NCBI RefSeq assembly: GCF_000021925.1
Contig: NC_011830.1
Location: 4,499,001 to 4,563,000 of the forward strand
Reading direction: 5' to 3'
Length of the DNA stretch: 64,000 bases
Origin: Desulfitobacterium hafniense DCB-2
GTDB lineage: Bacteria > Bacillota > Desulfitobacteriia > Desulfitobacteriales > Desulfitobacteriaceae
In this document: one piece after another, positions 8,483 to 15,778 of the stretch
How positions within the stretch are numbered: position 1 is the stretch's first letter
Layout: each line of letters starts with the position of its first letter
Notes under the pieces: generated by a model
The model's database searches: none
What the model was told of the DNA's origin: nothing
What the model saw: only the letters and a program-made list of their open reading frames with translations
Position numbers and translations under genes: made by a program

Positions 8483-9001
8483 TTATAAACACTGCTGCAA
8501 ATACAAGGCGATGATGTGAGGGAGCGCATCCCGGTTTTCCCGGCACACGGAAACCAGCTTTACCTTGGGATGACATCTTATCCGATCCGTCCAGCCGCTG
8601 CTGGCCTGCTTGATCACGCCAAGAATCGGAACCGGACCTTCTATGGCTGCTAAGATCTCCTGCTGAAAGACAAGAGCCTCCCGTTCCAGGCTGCCGCATT
8701 CATCCATCACGATAAGTTGAGCCTGGTTTCCGGCACAGCGAACGAGTTCTGCCCCATACCCATCAAACCGCTCTGTAAAGACTTGGGGGGGACTATTTTC
8801 AGAAAAATGAACCACACTGTTTTCTTCCTGATAGACCTTCTCTCCCGAGGCTGCAGCCAGATAAAGCCGCCGGTTGGGAGAACCTCTGTCCGGGCCAAAG
8901 TAGGTTCTGAATCCTGCGTAGGTTACCTGGCAAAGAGCCAGTGCTTTATCGACGATGGTACTTTTGCCCACTTGGATCTCCCCGGTCAAAAAGATGTGCA
9001 T
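8483..9001 (-). CDS. THEP1-like nucleoside-triphosphatase / P-loop nucleotide kinase
   Basis: 172 residues. An N-terminal Walker A variant (GEIQVGKST, residues 7-15) and a Walker B-like LIVMDECGSLERE near residue 98 match the THEP1/DUF265 family of small NTPases. The end contains HIIALYLQQCL. Its ATG follows directly on the stop of the methyltransferase gene with no gap, so it is the last gene of the five-gene cluster that begins with the GTPase at 12220. Substrate and role are unknown. In this context it may power or regulate cofactor or metal handling. Confidence 0.78.
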   Translation of the reverse strand: MHIFLTGEIQVGKSTIVDKALALCQVTYAGFRTYFGPDRGSPNRRLYLAAASGEKVYQEENSVVHFSENSPPQVFTERFDGYGAELVRCAGNQAQLIVMDECGSLEREALVFQQEILAAIEGPVPILGVIKQASSGWTDRIRCHPKVKLVSVCRENRDALPHIIALYLQQCL

Positions 9002-9700
9002 TTACAGCCTCCCTTCGATTTCAAATATTCCTACAGCCTTTTGGCGCGGCAGATAGAGGGGAAAGTCCTCTTTACCTGTTGCCACAAGGCGTTCCGCCAG
9101 AAAACCTGCCAAATCTCCGGGGTTGATATCATGGGATTGGGTCCTGATAAAATCCCGGGCATCTTCCTCCGACCGAAAGGGCTGGCCAAATTCAAAAGCC
9201 GTTTCGGTTAGGGAATAAGCTATTCCCTTGCTGTTTAAATTTCCCTCTACCTCTTCAGAGGTGTTTTTCTGGAATTTCCGATACTTTTCCGGATAGAGCT
9301 CTGTCTGGCTCTTTCTGCCCACCACAGCGATGAGTTTTTTACAGCGGGGCAAAAATTGTTCCAACTCGCGGCTGCCGAAGAAGCTGATTAAGATAACATC
9401 CCACCCCGCCTCGATGGCGTTGCAATCCATCAGCAAAGGAGTGATGTTCCTGATATTTTCGGCCTGAATTCTTTGTTTAAGTATCTCAATGGCATAAGGA
9501 TGCCTATCTATGCAGGTAATACTGTCAATGGTTTTGCTCAGCTCTAAATCCACCAGTCCTATGCCGCAGCCAATATCACATAAAGAAGAGTGCTCCGCCA
9601 CTTTAGGCCCTACCAACTCAGCAATATTCTTGAAAAACCCGGTGTACCTTTCTGCGTCCTGATACCATCTCACCGTATTTTCATTCCATTCGAAATTCAT
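9002..9700 (-). CDS. Class I SAM-dependent methyltransferase
   Basis: 232 residues. The SAM-binding glycine motif LCDIGCGIGLVDLEL is near residues 40-54, the acidic residue after strand 2 is in CIDRHPYAIEIL, and motif IV-like WDVILISFFG follows. This is a complete class I fold. The start at 9700 is preceded by GGGGGAG. It lies between the DUF364 and THEP1-like genes in a tightly packed operon. The substrate is not predictable from sequence. A small-molecule metal ligand or a cofactor precursor would fit the metal-handling neighbours, but that is inference. Confidence 0.82.
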   Translation of the reverse strand: MNFEWNENTVRWYQDAERYTGFFKNIAELVGPKVAEHSSLCDIGCGIGLVDLELSKTIDSITCIDRHPYAIEILKQRIQAENIRNITPLLMDCNAIEAGWDVILISFFGSRELEQFLPRCKKLIAVVGRKSQTELYPEKYRKFQKNTSEEVEGNLNSKGIAYSLTETAFEFGQPFRSEEDARDFIRTQSHDINPGDLAGFLAERLVATGKEDFPLYLPRQKAVGIFEIEGRL

Positions 9701-9715
9701 CCTGCTCCCCCTTGC

Positions 9716-10471
9716 TTATTTTTTTATGGTCACCTTCTGTCCCGCGGAATATATCTTCACTTTCTCGGCCCCGGCTACGATTCGAAAAGCCCGGGCATTA
9801 TCTTTAACCATAAAGCCCGAAAGCTCTTGAAGCCCATGCTCAAAAAGTACAGGAGCCAGCGGGGTCCCCGGGCCAACCAACGTGATCCGCCGGGCGTTCC
9901 TTGACAATTCCAGAAGCCTGGGCAGCGTCTTATCCACTACCGAAGCGCAAGTGATATAGACATAGTCACACTCCGGCAGGATAAATTCACTGGCCGGCAG
10001 GGGATAGTCCCCTTCCTCCGGACTCCACTCCAGAATAGAAAGATCGCAGATCGGCTCCAGAAGGCTTTCCAAATGGGGGAAATGACCCACCACCCCAACC
10101 TTTTTGCCTTTCACTTCATTCTGAGACATGATAAAGGGGTCGTTCATGCGGTCCTCGACCCTTTTGGCATCGGAGAAAATTACACCATGTTCTCTGGCTA
10201 CTTGAGGATTATTGTAATAAGCGTTGATCGCCGCCAATCCGATAGAAGCCTCTACATAATTCCAGGACTTGACACAGCCTGCTGCCACCCGCAGGGGCAG
10301 GCCCAGCAAATTTTGGGTGAGCATCGGCATTCTTGTTTCAAAGGGACGATTGGGGCCCAGTCCCACTCCGTTCCCGCTGCGAATCACGGAATGGGTCGTT
10401 CCGCAGACCAGCTCATCCACCAAAAAATCTTCAGGAATCCCGTTGATCATGGCGTCATAGATCTCCCACAT
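9716..10471 (-). CDS. DUF4213/DUF364 domain protein (putative heavy-metal chelation domain)
   Basis: 251 residues from ATG 10471, chosen over an upstream GTG because GAGG lies 8 bp before the ATG. The N-terminal DUF4213 half is followed by a DUF364 Rossmann-like half with KGKKVGVVGHFPHLE (about 115-130) and LPECDYVYITCASVVDKTLPRLLELSRNA. Members of this family are found beside metal or radical-enzyme genes and were proposed to bind metal because of structural similarity to chelatase-type folds. The function is unproven. Here it lies in an operon with a GTPase and an ABC ATPase, opposite a FecBCD-type importer. Confidence 0.82.
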   Translation of the reverse strand: MWEIYDAMINGIPEDFLVDELVCGTTHSVIRSGNGVGLGPNRPFETRMPMLTQNLLGLPLRVAAGCVKSWNYVEASIGLAAINAYYNNPQVAREHGVIFSDAKRVEDRMNDPFIMSQNEVKGKKVGVVGHFPHLESLLEPICDLSILEWSPEEGDYPLPASEFILPECDYVYITCASVVDKTLPRLLELSRNARRITLVGPGTPLAPVLFEHGLQELSGFMVKDNARAFRIVAGAEKVKIYSAGQKVTIKK

Positions 10472-10503
10472 CTTCCGCACCTCTTTTCCTCATTGTTTAA
10501 TCC

Positions 10504-11538
10504 TTACTCAATGGCCGCCCAATCCGGCAGCTGGTCAATCATCTCTCCCAAGCGCAGACGGTTTCTCAATTCCCCCAGGACATTATCCAGTTTTTCGATG
10601 GTTTTGAGGCTGGCTCTTTCTTCCTCTGTTGTATGGATGACTTTGGCGATTCCACCGTCCTTAATCACAATCCGTTTATCGGCGCTTAAGCCCAGGAGGG
10701 GATCATGGGTGGAAATCAAGATGATCTTTTCCCGATGGGCCAAGAGGGTGATGGCTTGCCTCCGATCTATCCCCGCGTTCTCTATTTCGTCAATCAAAAC
10801 GATAGGAGACTCGCTGATAAACGCTGTGTCGGCGATCATCAAGGCCCGGGATTGTCCGCCGCTGAGTTGGGTTACTTTCGTCTCCTCGGAAAATTTTTCT
10901 CCCGCCAGATCATTGGCACATTGAAAACATCGGCCAATTACATCCTGCGCATGAGGAATCAGCCTGCTCTTGGCATGCATTTCCAAGAACTCACGAACCG
11001 TCAAATCCATGACGAAGTTCATGTTCTGGGACAGCTGAGCCACCAGTTTTCCTTCCATCTCAAAACGCTGGAGATCATCCAGTTCCTCGCCATTGATCCG
11101 GATCACTCGGCCGGTGGGCGTATCTCCTTGAGCCAGACACTCGATATCATTGAGCAGCCGGCTCTTTCCTGAGCCGGTTGGGCCGACAATACTGATAATC
11201 TCGCCGGGATAAATGGTAAAGTTGATGTCCTCAGGTTCTTTCAGCTTATTGTATCCCCCGTGGATGGTCAGAAAAGAAATCACCGTACGGGAACCTTTCT
11301 GCAGGGAAAAGGTTTCAAGAAACTGACAAAAACCCTGTACTACTCCGAAGGGGTCCATGCCAAACTCGGCGAGAATTTCCCCATCCGCTTCCTGCAATGC
11401 CTCCGGCAGGGTCAGTTCGGCCTTGATATCGCCCAAGCGCAAATTGGTCAGGAAATCAGCTCCAATCGGATACTCCTTAAGCAGATCCTTTAGGCTTTGG
11501 TTATGGACCAGGTGTAAAAAATCATTGCTTTTCATCAT
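10504..11538 (-). CDS. Permease-less ABC ATPase with N-terminal DUF1858-like domain
   Basis: 344 residues from ATG 11538, which has GGAG seven bases upstream. Residues 1-75 (SLKDLLKEYPIGADFLTNLRL ... ILAEFGMD) resemble the small DUF1858/ScdA-N helical module of iron-sulfur repair proteins. This is followed by a complete ABC ATPase domain: Walker A GPTGSGKS near 135, signature LSGGQSRA near 225, Walker B IVLIDEIENAG near 248 and H-loop STHDPL near 275. No membrane segments and no permease gene follow in the operon, so it is probably a soluble ATPase like SufC rather than a transporter motor. It overlaps the GTPase gene by 17 bp. Partner and substrate are unknown. Confidence 0.82.
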   Translation of the reverse strand: MMKSNDFLHLVHNQSLKDLLKEYPIGADFLTNLRLGDIKAELTLPEALQEADGEILAEFGMDPFGVVQGFCQFLETFSLQKGSRTVISFLTIHGGYNKLKEPEDINFTIYPGEIISIVGPTGSGKSRLLNDIECLAQGDTPTGRVIRINGEELDDLQRFEMEGKLVAQLSQNMNFVMDLTVREFLEMHAKSRLIPHAQDVIGRCFQCANDLAGEKFSEETKVTQLSGGQSRALMIADTAFISESPIVLIDEIENAGIDRRQAITLLAHREKIILISTHDPLLGLSADKRIVIKDGGIAKVIHTTEEERASLKTIEKLDNVLGELRNRLRLGEMIDQLPDWAAIE

Positions 11539-12220
11539 TGCCAAACTCCATCTTCTTCATCATTCCCATCTGATAAGGCTCTCCAATCCTCGTCTCACCT
11601 GTGCAGTAGGAACAGACGGCCGCCGGTGTGGTAAAGCGCAGTTTCATATCCCGGGTGGTTTCAATGTCCCTGGCCTGCTGCAAATGCTTGGCAAGAATAA
11701 AAGCCCCTTGTCCGGTAATGCCATTGACAAAGACGATCCGGGCGGCGGGATTGACCTGAGTGATATTAAAGGCAAAAACTTCCCGCTCGGCCTGGGAGAC
11801 AATATCCCCTTTGGTAACCACGACGATATCGGCAAATTTCAGCATCGGCCCAATTTTTCGGGGGGTATTGATACCGGATAGATTATCGATGACACAAATG
11901 GATAGGATACCTTTGATATAAGGGGAACAACGGTTGCATAACCCTGCACTTTCCGTGATCAGCAGTTCAAAACCTGATTGAATCCCCCACTGTACCGCAT
12001 CTTCAATATTACTGACAAAGAAATGATCCGGGCAGATCTTCCCTGAAAAACCGGTCTGCACAGGGATCCCTGCCTCTTCATAGCTCAAATTATCAAAAGA
12101 AGTCAAACAGTCAAATTTTACGACACCGATCTTCTTCTTTTCCGGCATAGACTCAACCAGCCTTAAGATGACCGAAGTCTTGCCTGATGACGGGGGCCCC
12201 GCCACAGTAATAAGTTTCAT
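11522..12220 (-). CDS. UreG/HypB/CobW-like P-loop GTPase
   Basis: 232 residues from ATG 12220, with AGGAGG six bases upstream. Walker A GPPSSGKTS lies at residues 8-16, an ESAGLCNRC segment near 92 resembles the ES(A/G)G motif of UreG/HypB, and VVVTKGD near 138 is the base-recognition TKxD motif. Two CxxC pairs (CNRC and, near the C-terminus, CSYC) are candidate metal ligands. Family members insert nickel, cobalt or zinc into enzymes. It is the first gene of the minus-strand five-gene cluster. It faces a metal-importer operon across a 350-bp divergent region, which suggests the imported metal is its cargo. Confidence 0.82.
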   Translation of the reverse strand: MKLITVAGPPSSGKTSVILRLVESMPEKKKIGVVKFDCLTSFDNLSYEEAGIPVQTGFSGKICPDHFFVSNIEDAVQWGIQSGFELLITESAGLCNRCSPYIKGILSICVIDNLSGINTPRKIGPMLKFADIVVVTKGDIVSQAEREVFAFNITQVNPAARIVFVNGITGQGAFILAKHLQQARDIETTRDMKLRFTTPAAVCSYCTGETRIGEPYQMGMMKKMEFGNDEKQ

Positions 12221-12431
12221 GGACAACCTCCTCCAAGCCCGGGCGCCACATCACCCACTATATTAGGAAATATCTCTGCCAAGAACTGGCCTTTGCACCA
12301 ACCCTAAATTTAAACCAATACAAATATACATAACAATATATATTTCACTTTATTTTTATCTTACAACCAATCAGGCTCTATTTCCAGTTTATTTTAATTA
12401 ATTCATATCTATTTTAGTTTACTCATATTCG

Positions 12432-12460
12432 TTGACTTAACTTTTTTATACTTGTATAAT
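12432..12460 (+). promoter_or_regulatory. Promoter of the FecBCD-type importer operon
   Basis: TTGACT (12432-12437) and perfect TATAAT (12455-12460), 17-bp spacer, about 105 bp upstream of the permease ATG. Confidence 0.78.
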
Positions 12461-12509
12461 CTTAGTAAATATTAAATTCCAACAAATTACTCCACTTAAC
12501 CCATTCCTC

Positions 12510-12541
12510 GTGAAAAATGTCCCCAGTGAAAAATGTCTCCA
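12510..12541 (+). repeat. 16-bp tandem repeat in the importer leader
   Basis: Two adjacent copies of GTGAAAAATGTCCCCA differ by one base (C to T). They lie between the promoter and the permease start. The first copy begins with a GTG in frame with the permease gene, so an N-terminally extended start is formally possible but lacks a ribosome-binding site. Confidence 0.85.
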
Positions 12542-12566
12542 GTTTATTTTTAAAGGCGGTAACAAA

Positions 12567-13580
12567 ATGAAGCGTAAAAACCAAGGCATCTCTATGGTCG
12601 TAGGTCTTGGCATCCTTTTACTGATCACCATCATTATCTCTTTTCAGCTTGGCCGTTATCCCATTCCGCCCAAGGAATTGTTCGGAATTCTCTTATCTAA
12701 AATTTTTCCCGTCGAGCAATTTTGGGCCGACCGTTTGGAAATCGTGCTGATCAACATTCGTTTACCCCGGATTCTTTTGGCTTGTTTGGTCGGCTGCTGT
12801 CTATCGGCTGCGGGAGCTGCCTATCAGGGCGTTTTTCAGAATCCCATGGCCTCTCCGGATATTCTGGGAGCCTCATCAGGAGCTGCCTTTGGTGCTGCCC
12901 TGGCCATACTTCATCACGGCGGCAATAGCTTAATCATTCTGAGTGCTTTTACCTTCAGCCTCCTTACTGTAGCTATTATTTATTTTATCAGTAAAAAAGC
13001 CAAGGGCAACAATCTGCTTGGTTTGATCTTAGCCGGAATCATGGTGAGTTCACTTTTTTCAGCCGGTACCTCGTTTATTAAGTTGGTCGCCGACCCTAAT
13101 GATCAACTGCCGGTGATCACGTATTGGCTGATGGGCAGTTTATCCGGGTCGAAACTAAGCGATATTGCTTTCGCAGTTCTGCCTATGGCCGTCGGCTTGA
13201 TCCCCTTGCTGCTCCTGCGCTGGCGGCTCAACATACTCACCCTTGGTGATGATGAAGCCAAAACTATGGGGGTCAATGCCAAACAAATCCGCCTGCTGGT
13301 CATCATCTGTGCCACCTTTGTTACGGCGGCCAGCGTCTCGGTAAGCGGCGTGATCGGCTGGGTCGGTTTGGTCATTCCTCATCTGGCCCGCAGGCTTGTG
13401 GGAAGCAACTACACTGCACTGATGCCGGCTACGATGCTTACGGGGGCAGTCTTTCTCCTTATCGTCGACAACTTTTCCCGCAATCTGCTTACCACAGAGA
13501 TTCCTCTGGGAATTCTTACTGCCTTAGTCGGAGCTCCCTTCTTTATCTATCTGATTACCCGAAGGGGGGAGACCTATTGA
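12567..13580 (+). CDS. FecCD-family ABC transporter permease
   Basis: 337 residues from ATG 12567, with AAAGGCGG seven bases upstream; an in-frame GTG at 12510 was rejected. The protein is almost wholly hydrophobic with about nine or ten membrane helices. FecCD motifs include RLPRILLACLVGCCLSAAGAAYQGVFQNPMASPDILGASSGAAFG (about residues 65-110) and GWVGLVIPHLARRLVGSNY (about 265-285). It forms the membrane channel for iron-siderophore, cobalamin, heme or molybdate/tungstate uptake. It overlaps the ATPase gene by 4 bp (TTGA). The substrate is not decided by sequence. Confidence 0.93.
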   Translation: MKRKNQGISMVVGLGILLLITIIISFQLGRYPIPPKELFGILLSKIFPVEQFWADRLEIVLINIRLPRILLACLVGCCLSAAGAAYQGVFQNPMASPDILGASSGAAFGAALAILHHGGNSLIILSAFTFSLLTVAIIYFISKKAKGNNLLGLILAGIMVSSLFSAGTSFIKLVADPNDQLPVITYWLMGSLSGSKLSDIAFAVLPMAVGLIPLLLLRWRLNILTLGDDEAKTMGVNAKQIRLLVIICATFVTAASVSVSGVIGWVGLVIPHLARRLVGSNYTALMPATMLTGAVFLLIVDNFSRNLLTTEIPLGILTALVGAPFFIYLITRRGETY

Positions 13581-14383
13581 GTATCGAAGTATCCAACCTC
13601 AGCTTTGGCTATGATCAACGGCTTATTCTCAAGGATATTAGTTTCTCAGCAGAGGATTATGAGCTGTTATCGATTTTAGGCCCCAACGGAGTAGGGAAAA
13701 GCACTTTATTTCGTTGTATACTCGGTTTGCTTCATGGGTACAAGGGACGAATCTCTCTGAATAACCTGGATGTAAAACATATGGGGATCAAGGACATGGC
13801 CAGTTGTGTCGCTTATATCCCCCAGTCCCATTATCCCTCATTTAATTACAGCGTATTTGACATGGTGCTGATGGGGACCGCCATACAGGTATCCACTCTC
13901 TCCAAACCGGGCCATAAGCAGCTTCGCCTTGCTGAAGCAGCTATGGAAAGGCTGGGAATCACCCATCTTAAAAACAGAGGCTATACTCAGATCAGCGGCG
14001 GAGAGAGGCAGCTCGTACTCATCGCCCGGGCCTTGGTTCAGGAAGCTAAAATACTTATTCTTGACGAACCTACCGCCAACTTGGATTTTGGCAATCAGAT
14101 CCGGGTTCAAAACCAGATCAAAGCTCTGGCCAAGGACGGATACACGGTTGTTCAATCCACTCACAACCCCGATCAGACCTTTCTCTTTTCCGATAAAGTC
14201 TTGGCGATGAAGGATGGCAAAGTTCTCGCTTATGGACAGCCTCATCAGATCTATTCGGAAAACCTGATTAAAACCCTTTACGGAGTGGATGTTGAGATTC
14301 AAAGTCTCTATAAGGATCAGGTAAGAGTCTGCGTTCCCAAGAGCATTCTTAAAGCGGATTCTCTCCGTGAAAGCTGCTCTTAA
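13577..14383 (+). CDS. FecE-family ABC transporter ATPase
   Basis: 268 residues with a TTG start overlapping the permease stop. Walker A GPNGVGKST (residues 35-43), signature ISGGERQ (about 138) and Walker B LILDEPTANLDFG (about 158) are intact, and the H-loop is STHNPDQ. It energises the FecCD-type importer with the lipoprotein downstream. The C-terminus after residue 230 is the usual short tail of the BtuD/FecE/MolC group. Confidence 0.93.
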   Translation: MSIEVSNLSFGYDQRLILKDISFSAEDYELLSILGPNGVGKSTLFRCILGLLHGYKGRISLNNLDVKHMGIKDMASCVAYIPQSHYPSFNYSVFDMVLMGTAIQVSTLSKPGHKQLRLAEAAMERLGITHLKNRGYTQISGGERQLVLIARALVQEAKILILDEPTANLDFGNQIRVQNQIKALAKDGYTVVQSTHNPDQTFLFSDKVLAMKDGKVLAYGQPHQIYSENLIKTLYGVDVEIQSLYKDQVRVCVPKSILKADSLRESCS

Positions 14384-14432
14384 CTATCTTAAAAAACTAT
14401 ATTATAAAGAAAAAGGAGGCATTATTCACATT

Positions 14433-15548
14433 ATGAGGAAAAAACTTATCTCCATGCTCCTAGCTGCTTCGCTCCTGGTAACCTTTACCACTGCCTGCAG
14501 TCCCAGCGCAGCCGCCCCCGGCGGCAAGGAATCCGCTCCGGAAACTTCCACTCAGGGAGATCCCGGCCAGGACAAATTGGTCAACTTTACGGATTCAGCC
14601 GGACGCATTGTAGAAGTTCCCGCCAACATCACCCGGATTGCAGCCTCGGGCACCATGGCTCAAATCGTACTCTTTCCTTTAGCCGCCGATCAGTTTGTGG
14701 GCTTAGCCGGCAAATGGGACCCTTCTGCCCAGGAATATCTGGACCCGAAATATGCTAACCTTCCGGTACTGGGGCAGTTCTATGGCAAAGGCGACCTTAA
14801 TCTGGAGGAAATCGCTAAAGCCGATCCTCAGATCATTATCGACATTGGTGACACCAAGCCCAGCATTGCTGAAGATATGGATGGCATTATGAATCAAGTG
14901 GGCATCCCCACAGTCCATATCGGAGCAACCACCGAGACGATGCCCGAAGCCTACCGGACTTTAGGCAAGCTGCTTAATAAAGAGGCAGAGGCTGAAGTCC
15001 TTGCCCAGTATTGTGAAGAAGTATTTAAGAAAACCGAAGATATTATGGCCAAGGTCGGCGAAGACGGCAAGGCTAATCTGCTTTATTGCCTTGGTGAAAA
15101 CGGCCTGAATGTCCTGGCGAAAGGTTCTTACCACGCTGAAATTCTCGATCAGATCAGCAATAACGCAGCCGTTGTCAGTGATGTCTCCAGCAAAGGCAAC
15201 GGCAACCCTGTGGATATGGAGCAAATCGTTTTATGGGATCCCGATGTGATTGTCTTTGCTCCGGATAGCATCTACAGCACTGTCTCCGGAGAAAAATCCT
15301 GGCAGGAAATAAAAGCCATCAAAAACGGCAAATATTATGAAGTTCCCCTGGGTCCCTATAACTGGATGGGCAACCCACCTTCAGTCAACCGCTATATTGG
15401 CATGATTTGGCTTACCCAGCTGCTCTATCCGGAGCAAGCTCAGTACGATCTCTATCAAGAGACAGCACGCTACTATAAGCTTTTCTATCATAGTGATCTG
15501 ACCGAAGAGCAATACAAGGCTCTTGTCGCAAACTCCGTTTTTAAATAA
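14433..15548 (+). CDS. Periplasmic-binding-type lipoprotein of the metal importer
   Basis: 371 residues from ATG 14433. Upstream AAGGAGG sits 13 bases away, and an earlier in-frame ATG (14367) overlaps the ATPase gene and has no ribosome-binding site. A lipoprotein signal peptide (KKLISMLLAASLLVTFTTAC) ends in a lipobox, so the protein is anchored to the outer face of the membrane. The rest is a class III metal-chelate binding protein (PF01497), with PVLGQFYGKGDLNLEEIAKADPQIIID early and PLGPYNWMGNPPSVNRYIGMIWL late. The YNWMGNPPSVNRYIG segment is seen in MolA-like clades, which hints at molybdate/tungstate or a metal chelate. The ligand remains unproven. Confidence 0.88.
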   Translation: MRKKLISMLLAASLLVTFTTACSPSAAAPGGKESAPETSTQGDPGQDKLVNFTDSAGRIVEVPANITRIAASGTMAQIVLFPLAADQFVGLAGKWDPSAQEYLDPKYANLPVLGQFYGKGDLNLEEIAKADPQIIIDIGDTKPSIAEDMDGIMNQVGIPTVHIGATTETMPEAYRTLGKLLNKEAEAEVLAQYCEEVFKKTEDIMAKVGEDGKANLLYCLGENGLNVLAKGSYHAEILDQISNNAAVVSDVSSKGNGNPVDMEQIVLWDPDVIVFAPDSIYSTVSGEKSWQEIKAIKNGKYYEVPLGPYNWMGNPPSVNRYIGMIWLTQLLYPEQAQYDLYQETARYYKLFYHSDLTEEQYKALVANSVFK

Positions 15549-15557
15549 TCATCGCAG

Positions 15558-15777
15558 GTGAATCAAAGGGACAGGTCCCATTTTTCAAATTAATCGTCAT
15601 ATCATACATAGCAAACGTCGCAGGTGTAACAAAAGACGACTTCCACGGAAGCCGTCTTTTGTCATATCCCAGACTGCCTTAACCGCAGCAGCCCTTTTCC
15701 TTTATCAAAAATCCAAGAACTGCCATTTGTCATCTTGATCCATGGATTGAAAAACAGGACCTGTCCCCTTGATTCAC
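15558..15777. repeat. 220-bp element bounded by GGGACAGGTCC inverted repeats
   Basis: The left arm (15558-15587) reads GTGAATCAAAGGGACAGGTC..., and the right arm (15748-15777) is its imperfect reverse complement over about 30 bp. The element fills the space between two convergent genes and reaches within 2 bp of the selB stop. The same core recurs at 49141-49222. Repeats with this core are known as RAYT-type (Y1 transposase-associated) palindromes in many bacteria; no transposase is present here. Confidence 0.7.
15631..15660. terminator. Bidirectional terminator between importer operon and selB
   Basis: AAAAGACG ... CGTCTTTT outer arms with an inner CTTC/GAAG stem. A-rich on one side and T-rich on the other, so it can end transcription from both convergent operons. 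Confidence 0.75.
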
Positions 15778-15778
15778 C

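Larger units (their letters stand above)
12221..12566. promoter_or_regulatory. AT-rich divergent control region
   Basis: About 350 bp between the GTPase start (minus) and the permease start (plus). It holds a good plus-strand promoter at 12432-12460 and a 16-bp tandem repeat. On the minus strand the region near 12225-12300 contains GC-rich short hairpins (GCCA/TGGC and the palindrome GCCCGGGC) just before the GTPase ribosome-binding site. The rest is very AT-rich, and I see no unambiguous Fur, NikR or ModE box. Confidence 0.6.
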
